A stretch of 7,895 nt of DNA from assembly GCA_910586615.1 (NCBI GenBank), contig CAJUJP010000081.1, forward strand, positions 1 through 7,895, read 5' to 3'. The first letter of the stretch is position 1, and each line of letters begins with the position of its first letter. Below the pieces are notes generated by a model, which saw only the letters and a program-made list of their open reading frames with translations, was not told the DNA's origin and ran no database searches. Of this stretch, positions 1-5,465 are shown in pieces. The translations under genes and the position numbers were made by a program. The DNA is from an uncultured Lachnospiraceae bacterium (GTDB taxonomy: Bacteria > Bacillota > Clostridia > Lachnospirales > Lachnospiraceae).

Positions 1-150
1 TAATTGGGGCTATACCGCCTAATCTGAAATTACTTCCCTCTAACCGTAAACATTTCATTTATCAGCATTTCCGCCATCATACCGATCTCATCCGGCTACA
101 CCGAAAAATGCATCCGGCTGATTTCAGACATATATTTGTGCATAAAAAAA
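1..150. other. Left-edge stretch without assignable gene
   Basis: No supported gene lies here. A plus-strand frame is open from the left edge into the tRNA, but it continues through the antisense of the tRNA, so it is not credible as a gene. The 9-mer CATCCGGCT occurs twice, at 89-97 and 111-119. A run of seven A on the plus strand (144-150) is the T-run directly after the minus-strand tRNA. Confidence 0.5.
144..150 (-). terminator. T-run directly after tRNA-Arg
   Basis: On the minus strand seven T residues follow the tRNA discriminator base with no gap. There is no separate hairpin before them, so the GC-rich acceptor and T stems of the tRNA would be the only structure upstream. This is a plausible end for a single-tRNA transcript and would leave only a short 3' trailer. 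Confidence 0.45.
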
Positions 151-224
151 CGTGCGCTAGAGGATTCGAACCCCCGACCTTTTGGTCCGTAGCCAAACGC
201 TCTATCCAGCTGAGCTAAGCGCAC
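151..224 (-). tRNA. tRNA-Arg (anticodon ACG)
   Basis: The minus strand folds into a complete cloverleaf of 74 bases including the discriminator G. The acceptor stem is GTGCGCT paired with AGCGCAC, the D-stem is GCTC/GAGC, and the anticodon stem is TTTGG/CCAAA around loop CTACGGA. The T-loop is TTCGAAT on a five-pair stem with two G-T pairs. The anticodon ACG reads CGN arginine codons; A34 of this tRNA is normally deaminated to inosine by TadA (family knowledge). No CCA is encoded, so the 3' end would be added by nucleotidyltransferase. It stands alone, with its own promoter just upstream. Confidence 0.97.
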
Positions 225-226
225 AT

Positions 227-245
227 GTTGTAAAAGGTTTACAAC
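227..245 (-). other. Leader hairpin before tRNA-Arg
   Basis: A perfect inverted repeat, GTTGTAAA-AGG-TTTACAAC on the plus strand, has 8-base arms and a 3-base centre. It lies between the predicted transcription start (about 246) and the mature tRNA 5' end (224). In the precursor RNA it would form a hairpin two bases before the RNase P cleavage site. It could instead be a protein-binding palindrome just downstream of the start site. The symmetry is seen; the role is inference. Confidence 0.6.
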
Positions 246-252
246 AAAAGTT

Positions 253-281
253 ATTATATAGACTTTCCTCTTAAATGTCAA
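253..281 (-). promoter_or_regulatory. Consensus sigma-A promoter of tRNA-Arg
   Basis: On the minus strand, TTGACA (276-281) and TATAAT (253-258) are separated by exactly 17 bases. Both hexamers match the vegetative consensus perfectly, as expected for a strong stable-RNA promoter. Initiation would fall near 246-247, giving a leader of about 22 bases before the tRNA. Confidence 0.9.
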
Positions 282-463
282 TAGGCTGCGCCAGAAATTT
301 TAAGCGATCCCGGCTGTAAAATTTATTTTAAATAAAGTGCCTTTAATTGAAGCGGCAGATCAGGTACGACTATAGGTAAAAGTTTTAAGCAACCGAAATT
401 TTAAGTGCACTGGGTTTAACCACACTGTCAATCCAGGACTGTTATATGGTGCTTTATAACATC
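282..463. other. Intergenic, AT-rich, no gene
   Basis: This lies between the end of the CPBP protease gene and the tRNA promoter, both read on the minus strand. It holds an AT palindrome, TTTATTT-T-AAATAAA (322-336). The 11-mer GAAATTTTAAG occurs at 294-304 and 395-405. A weak GTTATA/TATAAC pair lies at 441-460. None is followed by a T-run that would make a convincing terminator for the protease gene. Confidence 0.5.
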
Positions 464-1393
464 TTACAGCAAAGAAAAAACAAGCATCTGCAGCGTAAAC
501 AAAACAATATATATAATCATGCCCGCATTGCACAGCACCGTCCGAAACCAGCTTCCCCTCTCGATAACCATCTCACCGGCATCCAGTTTCATCTTCGGAC
601 GGTTGACAAGAAAAAGGACGATTCCCGTAATAGCAATTCCATACACACACAATGCGTAAAGCGCATACACGATCATGCCCGTTACGGATTCCATCTCAAC
701 GTTCTGCAAAAGAAGCCCGCCTGCCACACTGCCGATAAAATTAACGATCATATGCAGCCCGATGGTATACCTGATTTTCCCCGTCTTCACATAGATATAT
801 GCAAAAAAGCATCCGATAAAAAAGGCATAGAAAAATTGGTTAAAGTTGCCGTGGAACAGTCCAAACATGAAGCCCGATACAAAAACCGCCGTTCCCTGTC
901 CGTATTTCACCACCCTGTCGCAGATCAGCTTCCGAAACAGATATTCTTCAAATGCAGGTGCCAGAAGAACAATATACACAGAAGAAATCCAGAGATTCAC
1001 GTCATCCAGCACAGCCAGCAGCGGATTGACCACTTCCTCACCTTTCAGCAATCCTATCCCAAGGGTGACTCCAAGTCCAATCATATTTCCCAGAATCAGT
1101 ATCCCGTAAGACATCATAAATGCCAGAATAAACTGCCACGGCTTCATCCTGTGCTTCTCTATGTCCCTTTTTTCACTTCCCGCCTTTATGATCCAAAAAG
1201 TGACGGGATAGCCTAATAAGTACAGCGGAACCATGGATGACGCAAGCATAATATCCGGATTGTCGACCCATTCCCTGTTCACCGCCAGCACCAGAAACTG
1301 GCTTCCGTACTGGATTCCCATGATCACCAGGGAGCACAGCGCCATGCGCAGACCCAGTCTTGAAAATTCTTTTTTATATGCTTTTGTATCCAT
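464..1393 (-). CDS. CPBP family intramembrane metalloprotease
   Basis: A multipass membrane protein of the CPBP (CAAX protease / bacteriocin-processing, Abi) family, 309 residues from the chosen start. The three family motifs are present: EExxxR (E149, E150, R154), FxxxH (F177, H181) and HxxxN (H214, N218). In this family they form the metal-dependent active site inside the membrane. About eight or nine hydrophobic segments cover the chain, including one at the extreme C-terminus. The chosen start is the ATG at 1393, because GGAG (1400-1403) lies 6 bases before it. The ATG at 1405 would add four residues (MEKN) but has no good ribosome site, and its own codon overlaps that GGAG. The gene lies 214 bases downstream of yaaA and has its own likely promoter. 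The substrate is unknown: family members process prenylated proteins or peptides or give bacteriocin immunity, and no bacteriocin gene is visible nearby. Confidence 0.93.
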   Translation of the reverse strand: MDTKAYKKEFSRLGLRMALCSLVIMGIQYGSQFLVLAVNREWVDNPDIMLASSMVPLYLLGYPVTFWIIKAGSEKRDIEKHRMKPWQFILAFMMSYGILILGNMIGLGVTLGIGLLKGEEVVNPLLAVLDDVNLWISSVYIVLLAPAFEEYLFRKLICDRVVKYGQGTAVFVSGFMFGLFHGNFNQFFYAFFIGCFFAYIYVKTGKIRYTIGLHMIVNFIGSVAGGLLLQNVEMESVTGMIVYALYALCVYGIAITGIVLFLVNRPKMKLDAGEMVIERGSWFRTVLCNAGMIIYIVLFTLQMLVFSLL

Positions 1394-1419
1394 GTTTTTC
1401 TCCATTTCTGCGCTGCTTT
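1391..1419 (-). repeat. Leader/RBS block shared with bcp, copy 1
   Basis: A 29-base block including the start codon is identical to 2825-2853 except for one base next to the ATG. The core 25 bases (1395-1419) are identical. It contains the GGAG ribosome site and the ATGGAG that creates a misleading upstream start codon. It ends at a hairpin on the 5' side. Confidence 0.85.
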
Positions 1420-1420
1420 T

Positions 1421-1439
1421 GTCTCAACTATGTTGAGAC
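1421..1439 (-). other. Perfect hairpin in the protease gene leader
   Basis: GTCTCAAC-TAT-GTTGAGAC is a perfect inverted repeat with 8-base arms and a 3-base centre. It lies just upstream of the shared leader block and 27 bases before the start codon. In the mRNA it would form a stable stem close to the ribosome site; as DNA it could be an operator. No U-run follows it (only AAAA), so it is not a terminator. Confidence 0.6.
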
Positions 1440-1547
1440 GTCGCATTAAACGAGTTTGTGGCAAGCAACGCGCAGACACAAATCTCGCGATTGAAAATTT
1501 TAATTTTCAATCTTTGATCACTCCGATCTTTGTTTACTGCACAATGC
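1440..1547 (-). other. Structured 5' leader, possible dispersed repeat (copy A)
   Basis: Read on the minus strand, this leader holds a small GCA-TTG-TGC hairpin and a 24-base palindrome at 1489-1512 (arms GATTGAAAATT / AATTTTCAATC). A third stem has CGAG plus TTTGTG paired with CACAAA plus CTCG, with one bulged A. The order and spacing of the three hairpins, and the words TAAACAAA, GCGAGATT and AACTCG, resemble the plus-strand set at 2938-3012. The transcript from the promoter at 1555-1583 would carry the whole element in its leader. Confidence 0.5.
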
Positions 1548-1554
1548 TTTGTTT

Positions 1555-1583
1555 ATTATATGCCATCCTGTCAATATGTTCAA
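1555..1583 (-). promoter_or_regulatory. Likely sigma-A promoter of the CPBP protease gene
   Basis: On the minus strand, TTGAAC (1578-1583; four of six consensus bases) and a perfect TATAAT (1555-1560) are 17 bases apart. Initiation near 1548 would give a leader of about 155 bases before the ATG at 1393. The promoter lies within 40-65 bases of the yaaA stop. No intrinsic terminator separates the genes, so read-through from bcp-yaaA is also possible. Confidence 0.6.
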
Positions 1584-1619
1584 GCGCCCGGAATGCCTCT
1601 CAGGCTGAAAAAGCAATGG

Positions 1620-2375
1620 TCACTTCTCCCGATTTTGCCTTACAAAGACATACTCTTTCTCAGACGACAGTTCCTCTCTGTACACATACTGCAATCTGTC
1701 AAAAGCCTTAAGTCCGGCCGGATCTTCTATGGCATATTCCGCCATGAAACGCACCATCTCGCCTCTTGCCATTTTCGCATAAGTTCCCTTCTGCACAATT
1801 CTGCCGCCGGACAGTTCCCCGAAAATACAGGTTATATATGTATCCTTGTCCGTTAAATACTGCTCTACGCACCTGGAATACTCTCTGGAAGCAAGATTTA
1901 TGATCACACCGTCCTCCTTCCTGACGCTGTCATACAGCCTCCGCCCCCACAACGCATACAGATCCTTATATCCGCATACGGCCGCCTTAGTCTGCATTTC
2001 CAGTCGATAAGGCGTCACCCCGTCCAGTGGCCTTAACACTCCGTAAAAAGCAGACAAAATGCGTAAATGCTCCTGCACATAGCGAAGCTGCTCCTCCTCG
2101 AACACTGCCGGCGCCATATACTGAAAGGCGATACCTTCATAGGAAAGTATCGCCGGTGTCAAACCCGCGTATAGCTTCATCCGTGTCAGCCGGTTAAAAT
2201 TCTGCTCCGCGATCTTATCGCTGCATCCCCACATCTCCTTAAGTTCCCCATAGGATCTGGATTGCATCCACTCAAGAATCCGTTCTGTCTGTTCTAAATA
2301 TTCCGGCATTCCGGCACAGTTTAAGGAATCCGTATCAGTATTCATCTTCTTTGCCGGTGAAAGAATGATCTTCAT
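1620..2375 (-). CDS. yaaA: Peroxide stress protein YaaA (UPF0246/DUF328)
   Basis: A 251-residue protein, the usual length for YaaA. It opens with the family signature MKIILSPAKKM. It carries the conserved block YGVLRPLDGVTPYRLEM (111-127), then NLASREY (160-166) and KMARGEM (201-207) near the C-terminus. In E. coli YaaA limits damage from hydrogen peroxide by lowering unincorporated iron; the protein has DNA-binding activity in some reports (family knowledge). Its ATG overlaps the bcp stop codon by one base (TGATG), and GGTGAG inside the end of bcp is the probable ribosome site. The two genes are therefore almost certainly cotranscribed and translationally coupled. The pairing with a peroxiredoxin fits a peroxide-defence role. 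Confidence 0.97.
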   Translation of the reverse strand: MKIILSPAKKMNTDTDSLNCAGMPEYLEQTERILEWMQSRSYGELKEMWGCSDKIAEQNFNRLTRMKLYAGLTPAILSYEGIAFQYMAPAVFEEEQLRYVQEHLRILSAFYGVLRPLDGVTPYRLEMQTKAAVCGYKDLYALWGRRLYDSVRKEDGVIINLASREYSRCVEQYLTDKDTYITCIFGELSGGRIVQKGTYAKMARGEMVRFMAEYAIEDPAGLKAFDRLQYVYREELSSEKEYVFVRQNREK

Positions 2376-2827
2376 CAGATCTCACCCAGCATCTTTTCCG
2401 GGTCTTCTGCGGCTTTTACCTTGTCATTTGCCCTGACGATGATTCCCTCCTCATCAATCAGATAAGTTGTCCGAACCACGCCCATGGAAACCTTGCCGTA
2501 GTTTTTCTTTTCTTTCCATACATCATAAGCCTTGATTGCCGTCAGTTCAGGATCTGATAATATGGTAAAGGGAAGGGAATAATTCTCCTCAAATTTCTTG
2601 TGGGATGCAACGCTGTCTTTGCTGACCCCGATGACCACCGCACCCTTCTCCGTGAACTGTGGATACCGCTCCGCAAAACCACATGCCTGCTTCGTGCATC
2701 CGGGCGTATTGTCTTTCGGATAAAAATACAGAATAACCTTCTTACCCTTATACTCCTCCAAAGTGTGTACTGTCCCGTTTTGATCCGGCAGTTCAAATGC
2801 CGGTGCCTTTGTTCCGATCTCTAACAT
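2375..2827 (-). CDS. bcp: Thioredoxin-dependent peroxiredoxin, Bcp/PrxQ type
   Basis: A 150-residue cytosolic peroxiredoxin that reduces hydrogen peroxide and organic hydroperoxides using thiol donors. The active site PKDNTPGCTKQACGF has peroxidatic C44 with T41 in the PxxxTxxC motif. C49, five residues on, is the usual resolving cysteine of atypical 2-Cys PrxQ proteins. R119 in VVRTTYLID is the conserved active-site arginine. The start is taken at 2827 (MLEIGTKAPAF), because family members begin this way and GGAG (2834-2837) lies 6 bases before it. The upstream ATG at 2839 would add MEKN, has no ribosome site, and exactly mirrors the false start of the CPBP protease gene. It is first in an operon with yaaA. 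Adaptation to oxidative stress is expected; I found no clear PerR box. Confidence 0.97.
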   Translation of the reverse strand: MLEIGTKAPAFELPDQNGTVHTLEEYKGKKVILYFYPKDNTPGCTKQACGFAERYPQFTEKGAVVIGVSKDSVASHKKFEENYSLPFTILSDPELTAIKAYDVWKEKKNYGKVSMGVVRTTYLIDEEGIIVRANDKVKAAEDPEKMLGEI

Positions 2828-2853
2828 ATTTTTCTCCATTTCTGCGCTGCTTT
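2825..2853 (-). repeat. Leader/RBS block shared with protease gene, copy 2
   Basis: Matches 1391-1419 in 28 of 29 positions, with the 25-base core at 2829-2853 identical. Part of it repeats again directly upstream: on the minus strand GCGCAGAAA occurs twice (2851-2859 and 2839-2847) with three bases between. It sets the ribosome site and start of bcp. Confidence 0.85.
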
Positions 2854-2862
2854 CTGCGCATG

Positions 2863-2868
2863 ATTATA
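2863..2868 (-). promoter_or_regulatory. Possible -10 element of bcp
   Basis: A perfect TATAAT on the minus strand lies 35 bases before the bcp start codon. No good -35 hexamer sits 16-18 bases upstream (17 bases away the sequence is GATATT), so it may need an activator or may be chance. Initiation near 2856 would give a leader of about 28 bases that starts within the shared block. Confidence 0.4.
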
Positions 2869-2931
2869 TCGTAATACTTCATGCAAATATCTATACCCAC
2901 TTCCAGTCCCTGTCCTATTTAATTAATGTAA

Positions 2932-2957
2932 AAAAAGTAATTTGCTTCGCAAAATAA
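2932..2957 (-). terminator. Weak terminator-like hairpin upstream of bcp
   Basis: On the minus strand the stem TTTGC-GAA-GCAAA, extended by two more pairs after a mismatch, is followed four bases later by seven T. The stem is short and AT-rich, so termination would be inefficient. It could end a transcript from the promoter-like site at 3134-3162 before it reaches bcp, or it may simply be part of the repeat. Confidence 0.25.
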
Positions 2958-3012
2958 CAAATCGAACAAGTTCGACTGTGAGATTCGCTTCGCGAACTCG
3001 GATAAGCGGAGG
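2938..3012 (+). repeat. Cluster of small hairpins, possible dispersed repeat (copy B)
   Basis: Three compact hairpins lie in a row: TTTGC-TTC-GCAAA (2941-2953), TCGAAC-AA-GTTCGA (2962-2975), and GAG with a bulged A plus TTCGC-TTC-GCGAA then CTC (2981-2999). The linker words ATAACAAAT, GTGAGATT and AACTCG line up with those of the protease-gene leader on the other strand (1440-1547), while stem bases differ but still pair. This is the pattern of a small structured intergenic repeat. No target duplication or coding content is seen. Confidence 0.5.
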
Positions 3013-3133
3013 AATTTGCTATACCATAAAGAAAATCTGACAGAAACTGTCCGATTGCACGATATGATAAACAGAGCTGCCTCGGATTCCCTGTAAATAC
3101 ATGTGCACATTATAGAATTTCTTTGATAGATTA

Positions 3134-3162
3134 ATCCTAATACATGTTTTATGATCTGTCAA
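3134..3162 (-). promoter_or_regulatory. Promoter-like site on minus strand
   Basis: TTGACA (3157-3162) and TAGGAT (3134-3139; four of six) are 17 bases apart on the minus strand. Transcription from about 3127 would run through the hairpin cluster toward bcp, giving either a 290-base bcp leader or a short RNA ending near 2932. The -35 is perfect but the -10 is mediocre. Confidence 0.35.
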
Positions 3163-3214
3163 CTATTTTTTCTCGTAAAACCGCTCTGTCCGCTGTGCAT
3201 GTATTGATACTCCC

Positions 3215-3242
3215 TTGACATTGTCAGAGAAAATATGATAGT
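3215..3242 (+). promoter_or_regulatory. Likely tetR promoter
   Basis: A perfect TTGACA (3215-3220) is followed after 16 bases by GATAGT (3237-3242), which matches four of six -10 bases. TAGTAT at 3239-3244 with an 18-base spacer is an equal alternative. The -10 region lies inside a perfect palindrome, and the -35 overlaps another (TGACA-T-TGTCA, 3216-3226). The leader to the TTG start would be about 130 bases. Confidence 0.55.
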
Positions 3243-3274
3243 ATTACTATCACATTATTTTATTATAGTAATAC
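3237..3274. promoter_or_regulatory. Candidate TetR operator palindromes
   Basis: GATAGTA-T-TACTATC (3237-3251) is a perfect 15-base palindrome covering the probable -10. The half GTATTACTAT (3241-3250) recurs inverted as ATAGTAATAC (3265-3274), so the core word is present twice, about 24 bases apart. Palindromes of this size over their own promoter are typical operators for TetR-family autorepression. Linking them to the adjacent regulator is inference from position. Confidence 0.55.
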
Positions 3275-3383
3275 AGCAATGAGTTATCTGATATAGATCA
3301 TATATATGTCATATTTGAAAACCATTGGAAAGATTGCAATATAAGCAGTTTCTTATGCCCTTTCAACCACAGGAGGTAACAAT

Positions 3384-4055
3384 TTGGGAGAATCCATGAT
3401 CCGAAAACAACAGACAGAACAACGCACCCGCCAGATTCTTCACGCCGCACTGAAACTTTTTTGTGACAAAGGCATTGAAGATACATCGGTGGAAGATATT
3501 GCCAGGGAATCCTCTGTGGGACCGGCAACGATCTACCGCTATTTTGACACAAAAGCAGAACTGGCGATTTCTGCCGGAATCGCCTACTGGCAAGAGGTCG
3601 CCGGGAAATATGTGGATGTCTTCTCCCAAAAACACTATCTGGAAATGACAGGTTTATACCAGATCCGCTGTATTTTCCATACTTTTCTCCAAATCTTCGA
3701 AAAAGAGTATATGTTCCTAAAATTTTTGCAGGAATTCGATATTTTTGTCCGTAGATACCAGATTCCCAAGACGCGGCTGACAGAATACGAAGAATGTATC
3801 CTTAATCTGAAGCCCTATGTAACAGATGCCCTGGAAAAAGGGCTTCTGGACAAAAGCCTTGCCTTCCCGTATACAGTAGAAGAAGTGTACTTTTCAGTTA
3901 TGCACACACTCTTGAGTCTGATGCAAAAGCTTGCTTATAACGGCAGTATACTTTCCTCGGACGAGCGGGTCGGACTGTCTGCACAAATACAGATCATCGA
4001 AGACCTGCTGCTCCGTGGTCTTGCCCGCGAAACCGGGGAATTGCTGTCAGACTGA
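3384..4055 (+). CDS. TetR/AcrR family transcriptional regulator
   Basis: A 223-residue regulator with a TetR N-terminal DNA-binding domain at about residues 12-60. The helix-turn-helix reads TSVEDIARESSVGPATIYRY (34-53), then FDTKAEL. The C-terminal region (about 65-215) is helical and divergent, as expected for ligand binding and dimerisation; the ligand cannot be read from sequence. The start is TTG at 3384: AGGAGG (3371-3376) lies 7 bases before it, whereas the first ATG at 3396 would be 19 bases away. The gene lies 63 bases upstream of a GPH transporter on the same strand and probably controls itself and the transporter through the palindromes at 3237-3274. TetR proteins are usually repressors released by a small molecule. 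Confidence 0.95.
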   Translation: MGESMIRKQQTEQRTRQILHAALKLFCDKGIEDTSVEDIARESSVGPATIYRYFDTKAELAISAGIAYWQEVAGKYVDVFSQKHYLEMTGLYQIRCIFHTFLQIFEKEYMFLKFLQEFDIFVRRYQIPKTRLTEYEECILNLKPYVTDALEKGLLDKSLAFPYTVEEVYFSVMHTLLSLMQKLAYNGSILSSDERVGLSAQIQIIEDLLLRGLARETGELLSD

Positions 4056-4066
4056 CTCACCGTCAG
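4052..4066 (+). other. Small hairpin between tetR and transporter gene
   Basis: CTGAC-TCACC-GTCAG overlaps the tetR stop codon, and TTGCTG/CAGCAA (4041-4069) offers an alternative stem. No T-run follows, so it is not an intrinsic terminator and cotranscription with the transporter is likely. It may affect mRNA processing or coupling. Confidence 0.3.
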
Positions 4067-4118
4067 CAATAACGAACCGCTCTCAAAACAGCCCATCAGC
4101 ATTTAAAGGAGGTACACT

Positions 4119-5465
4119 ATGAAATCACTGTCAACAAGAAAAATATGGCTTTTTGCCGCCGGACAATTCGGCTGGTCCCTTTTGTCCGGCCTGATCTCAA
4201 ACTGGCTGGTCTATTTCTATCAGCCGGATGAAGCATCCATCACCCAGGGACAGACTCTCTTTATTCCCCAAGGACTGGTAGTTTTTAATATTTTTACACT
4301 AATTGGCGGCATCACGGCTTTCGGACGGCTCTTTGATGCCTTTACAGACCCTTGGATCGCATCCCTGTCGGATCGTTGTACTTCTGAAAAAGGCCGCAGG
4401 ATTCCCTTTTTGAAATGGGCGTCGTTACCACTGGCTCTCTCGACAGTGCTTGTATTCTGGTCACCGGTGAACGAAAACAGTTGGATTAACGCGGCATTTT
4501 TATTCGCCATGGTAATGGCATATTATCTGTCCATTACGGCCTACTGCACCCCCTATAATGCACTTATTCCGGAACTTGGACACGATCAGCAGGAACGTCT
4601 GAATATTTCCACCGTCATTTCTTTTACTTTCATTGCAGGAACGGCCGTGGCTTATCTGGCTCCGGTCATCTGGGGAACACTGATTCCTGTGTTTGGCCGG
4701 GTCAATGCCATCCGCGTTACTTTTGCGGCGATGGCCATAATCGCTTTTCTATGTATGCAAATTCCGGTGTGGACCATTCGCGAAAAAGATTACGTGAACA
4801 CAGTGCCCTCCCAGGACACAGCCTTTTCCTCCCTTGTCTCCACATTCCGCAATGGGGAATTTCGGAAATTCGTGGGTTCCGACATTTTCTACTGGATTGC
4901 CATCACCATGTTTCAGACGGGACTGCCGTTCTTTGTGACCAGCCTTCTGAAACTGCCGGAAACCATGACTACAATCTATTTCGTAGGTATGACCGCCCTG
5001 TCACTGATCTTCTATATTCCGATCAACAAACTGGCTCCCAGGCTTGGAAAAAAGAAACTGATCCTGGGTGCATTCGGCATATTTATACTGTCCTTTCTCT
5101 ACACCGGCTTTCTGGGGCGGATCACCTTAATCCCGGCCAATATACAGGGCTTTATCCTGATGGTCACAGCCTCTCTGCCGATGGCCGTGTTCGGTATCCT
5201 TCCCCAGGCAGTGGTAGCCGATATCGCGCAGAGTGATGCCAGACGCACAGGAAGCAACCGTGAAGGCATGTTTTATGCGTCCCGGACCTTCGCCTTTAAA
5301 CTGGGGCAAAGCCTCTCCATGCTGCTGTTTACGGCAATTTCCACTATAGGAACTTCCTCCGGTACAGGATACCGCATTGCCGCTTTTATTGCCGCGGCGT
5401 TCTGCCTGCTTGGCGGAATCGTATTCCTTTTCTATAACGAACATAAAATAAACCAGAGCCTTTAA
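4119..5465 (+). CDS. MFS transporter, GPH cation symporter family (MelB-like)
   Basis: A 448-residue inner-membrane transporter with about twelve hydrophobic segments. It belongs to the glycoside-pentoside-hexuronide:cation symporter branch (MFS_2). Marks are GRLFDAFTDPWIASLSDR (69-86), where D73 and D77 match the cation-site aspartates of MelB, then GRRIPFLKW (92-100) and PYNALIPEL (145-153). The C-terminal block (about 364-400) has VADIAQ, RTGSNREG and FKLGQ. A strong AAAGGAGG (4105-4112) lies 6 bases before the ATG. The family takes up sugars, glucuronides or related solutes with sodium or protons, but many bacterial members have unknown substrates. No glycosidase is adjacent; a TetR gene lies upstream and an alpha/beta hydrolase downstream. 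A drug or lipid-like substrate is therefore as possible as a sugar. Confidence 0.94.
   Translation: MKSLSTRKIWLFAAGQFGWSLLSGLISNWLVYFYQPDEASITQGQTLFIPQGLVVFNIFTLIGGITAFGRLFDAFTDPWIASLSDRCTSEKGRRIPFLKWASLPLALSTVLVFWSPVNENSWINAAFLFAMVMAYYLSITAYCTPYNALIPELGHDQQERLNISTVISFTFIAGTAVAYLAPVIWGTLIPVFGRVNAIRVTFAAMAIIAFLCMQIPVWTIREKDYVNTVPSQDTAFSSLVSTFRNGEFRKFVGSDIFYWIAITMFQTGLPFFVTSLLKLPETMTTIYFVGMTALSLIFYIPINKLAPRLGKKKLILGAFGIFILSFLYTGFLGRITLIPANIQGFILMVTASLPMAVFGILPQAVVADIAQSDARRTGSNREGMFYASRTFAFKLGQSLSMLLFTAISTIGTSSGTGYRIAAFIAAAFCLLGGIVFLFYNEHKINQSL

Larger units (their letters stand above)
2828..3383. other. Divergent intergenic region bcp / tetR, no gene
   Basis: This 550-base region separates the minus-strand bcp-yaaA block from the plus-strand tetR set. 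Near bcp it holds the shared leader block and a possible -10. The centre has a cluster of small hairpins (2938-3012), and next to that a possible minus-strand promoter (3134-3162). The right part carries the tetR promoter with palindromes (3215-3274) and the tetR leader. The 8-mer AATACATG occurs at 3096-3103 and 3139-3146, and inverted at 3198-3205. GACAG-AAA-CTGTC lies at 3039-3051. A 63-codon minus-strand frame across 2919-3110 is best explained as repeat sequence, not a gene. Confidence 0.6.

Noticed and set aside
3..215. Open plus-strand frame from the left edge
   Set aside because: It continues through the antisense strand of the tRNA and ends inside it, a common artefact. No family features are visible.
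227..245. GTTGTAAA/TTTACAAC as a Rex or BirA operator
   Set aside because: Spacing differs: Rex sites have a four-base centre in a different core, and BirA half-sites are separated by about 15 bases. A tRNA gene is also an unlikely target.
294..405. Direct repeat GAAATTTTAAG as an attachment or integration site near the tRNA
   Set aside because: The copies are short and AT-rich, lie on the 5' side of the tRNA gene rather than its 3' end, and no integrase is present.
446..1216. A 256-codon plus-strand open frame
   Set aside because: It lies antisense to the CPBP protease gene, whose catalytic motifs are intact; the translated frame is rich in His, Lys, Gln and Asn and shows no family features, and it has no ribosome site.
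1595..1605. GCCT-CTC-AGGC hairpin after yaaA as a terminator
   Set aside because: Only four pairs and no T-run on the minus strand. Cotranscription into the protease gene stays possible.
2855..2870. PerR box near the bcp -10
   Set aside because: Only the left half resembles TTATAAT; the right half does not match, so it does not meet the palindrome.
2962..2975. TCGAAC-AA-GTTCGA as a LexA (SOS) box
   Set aside because: The Firmicutes LexA site has four bases between GAAC and GTTC; here there are two. It also fits better as one stem of the hairpin cluster.
2919..3110. A 63-codon minus-strand open frame between bcp and tetR
   Set aside because: It spans the hairpin cluster, lacks a ribosome site, and its sequence reads as translated inverted repeats. 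It looks like a repeat-derived spurious frame.
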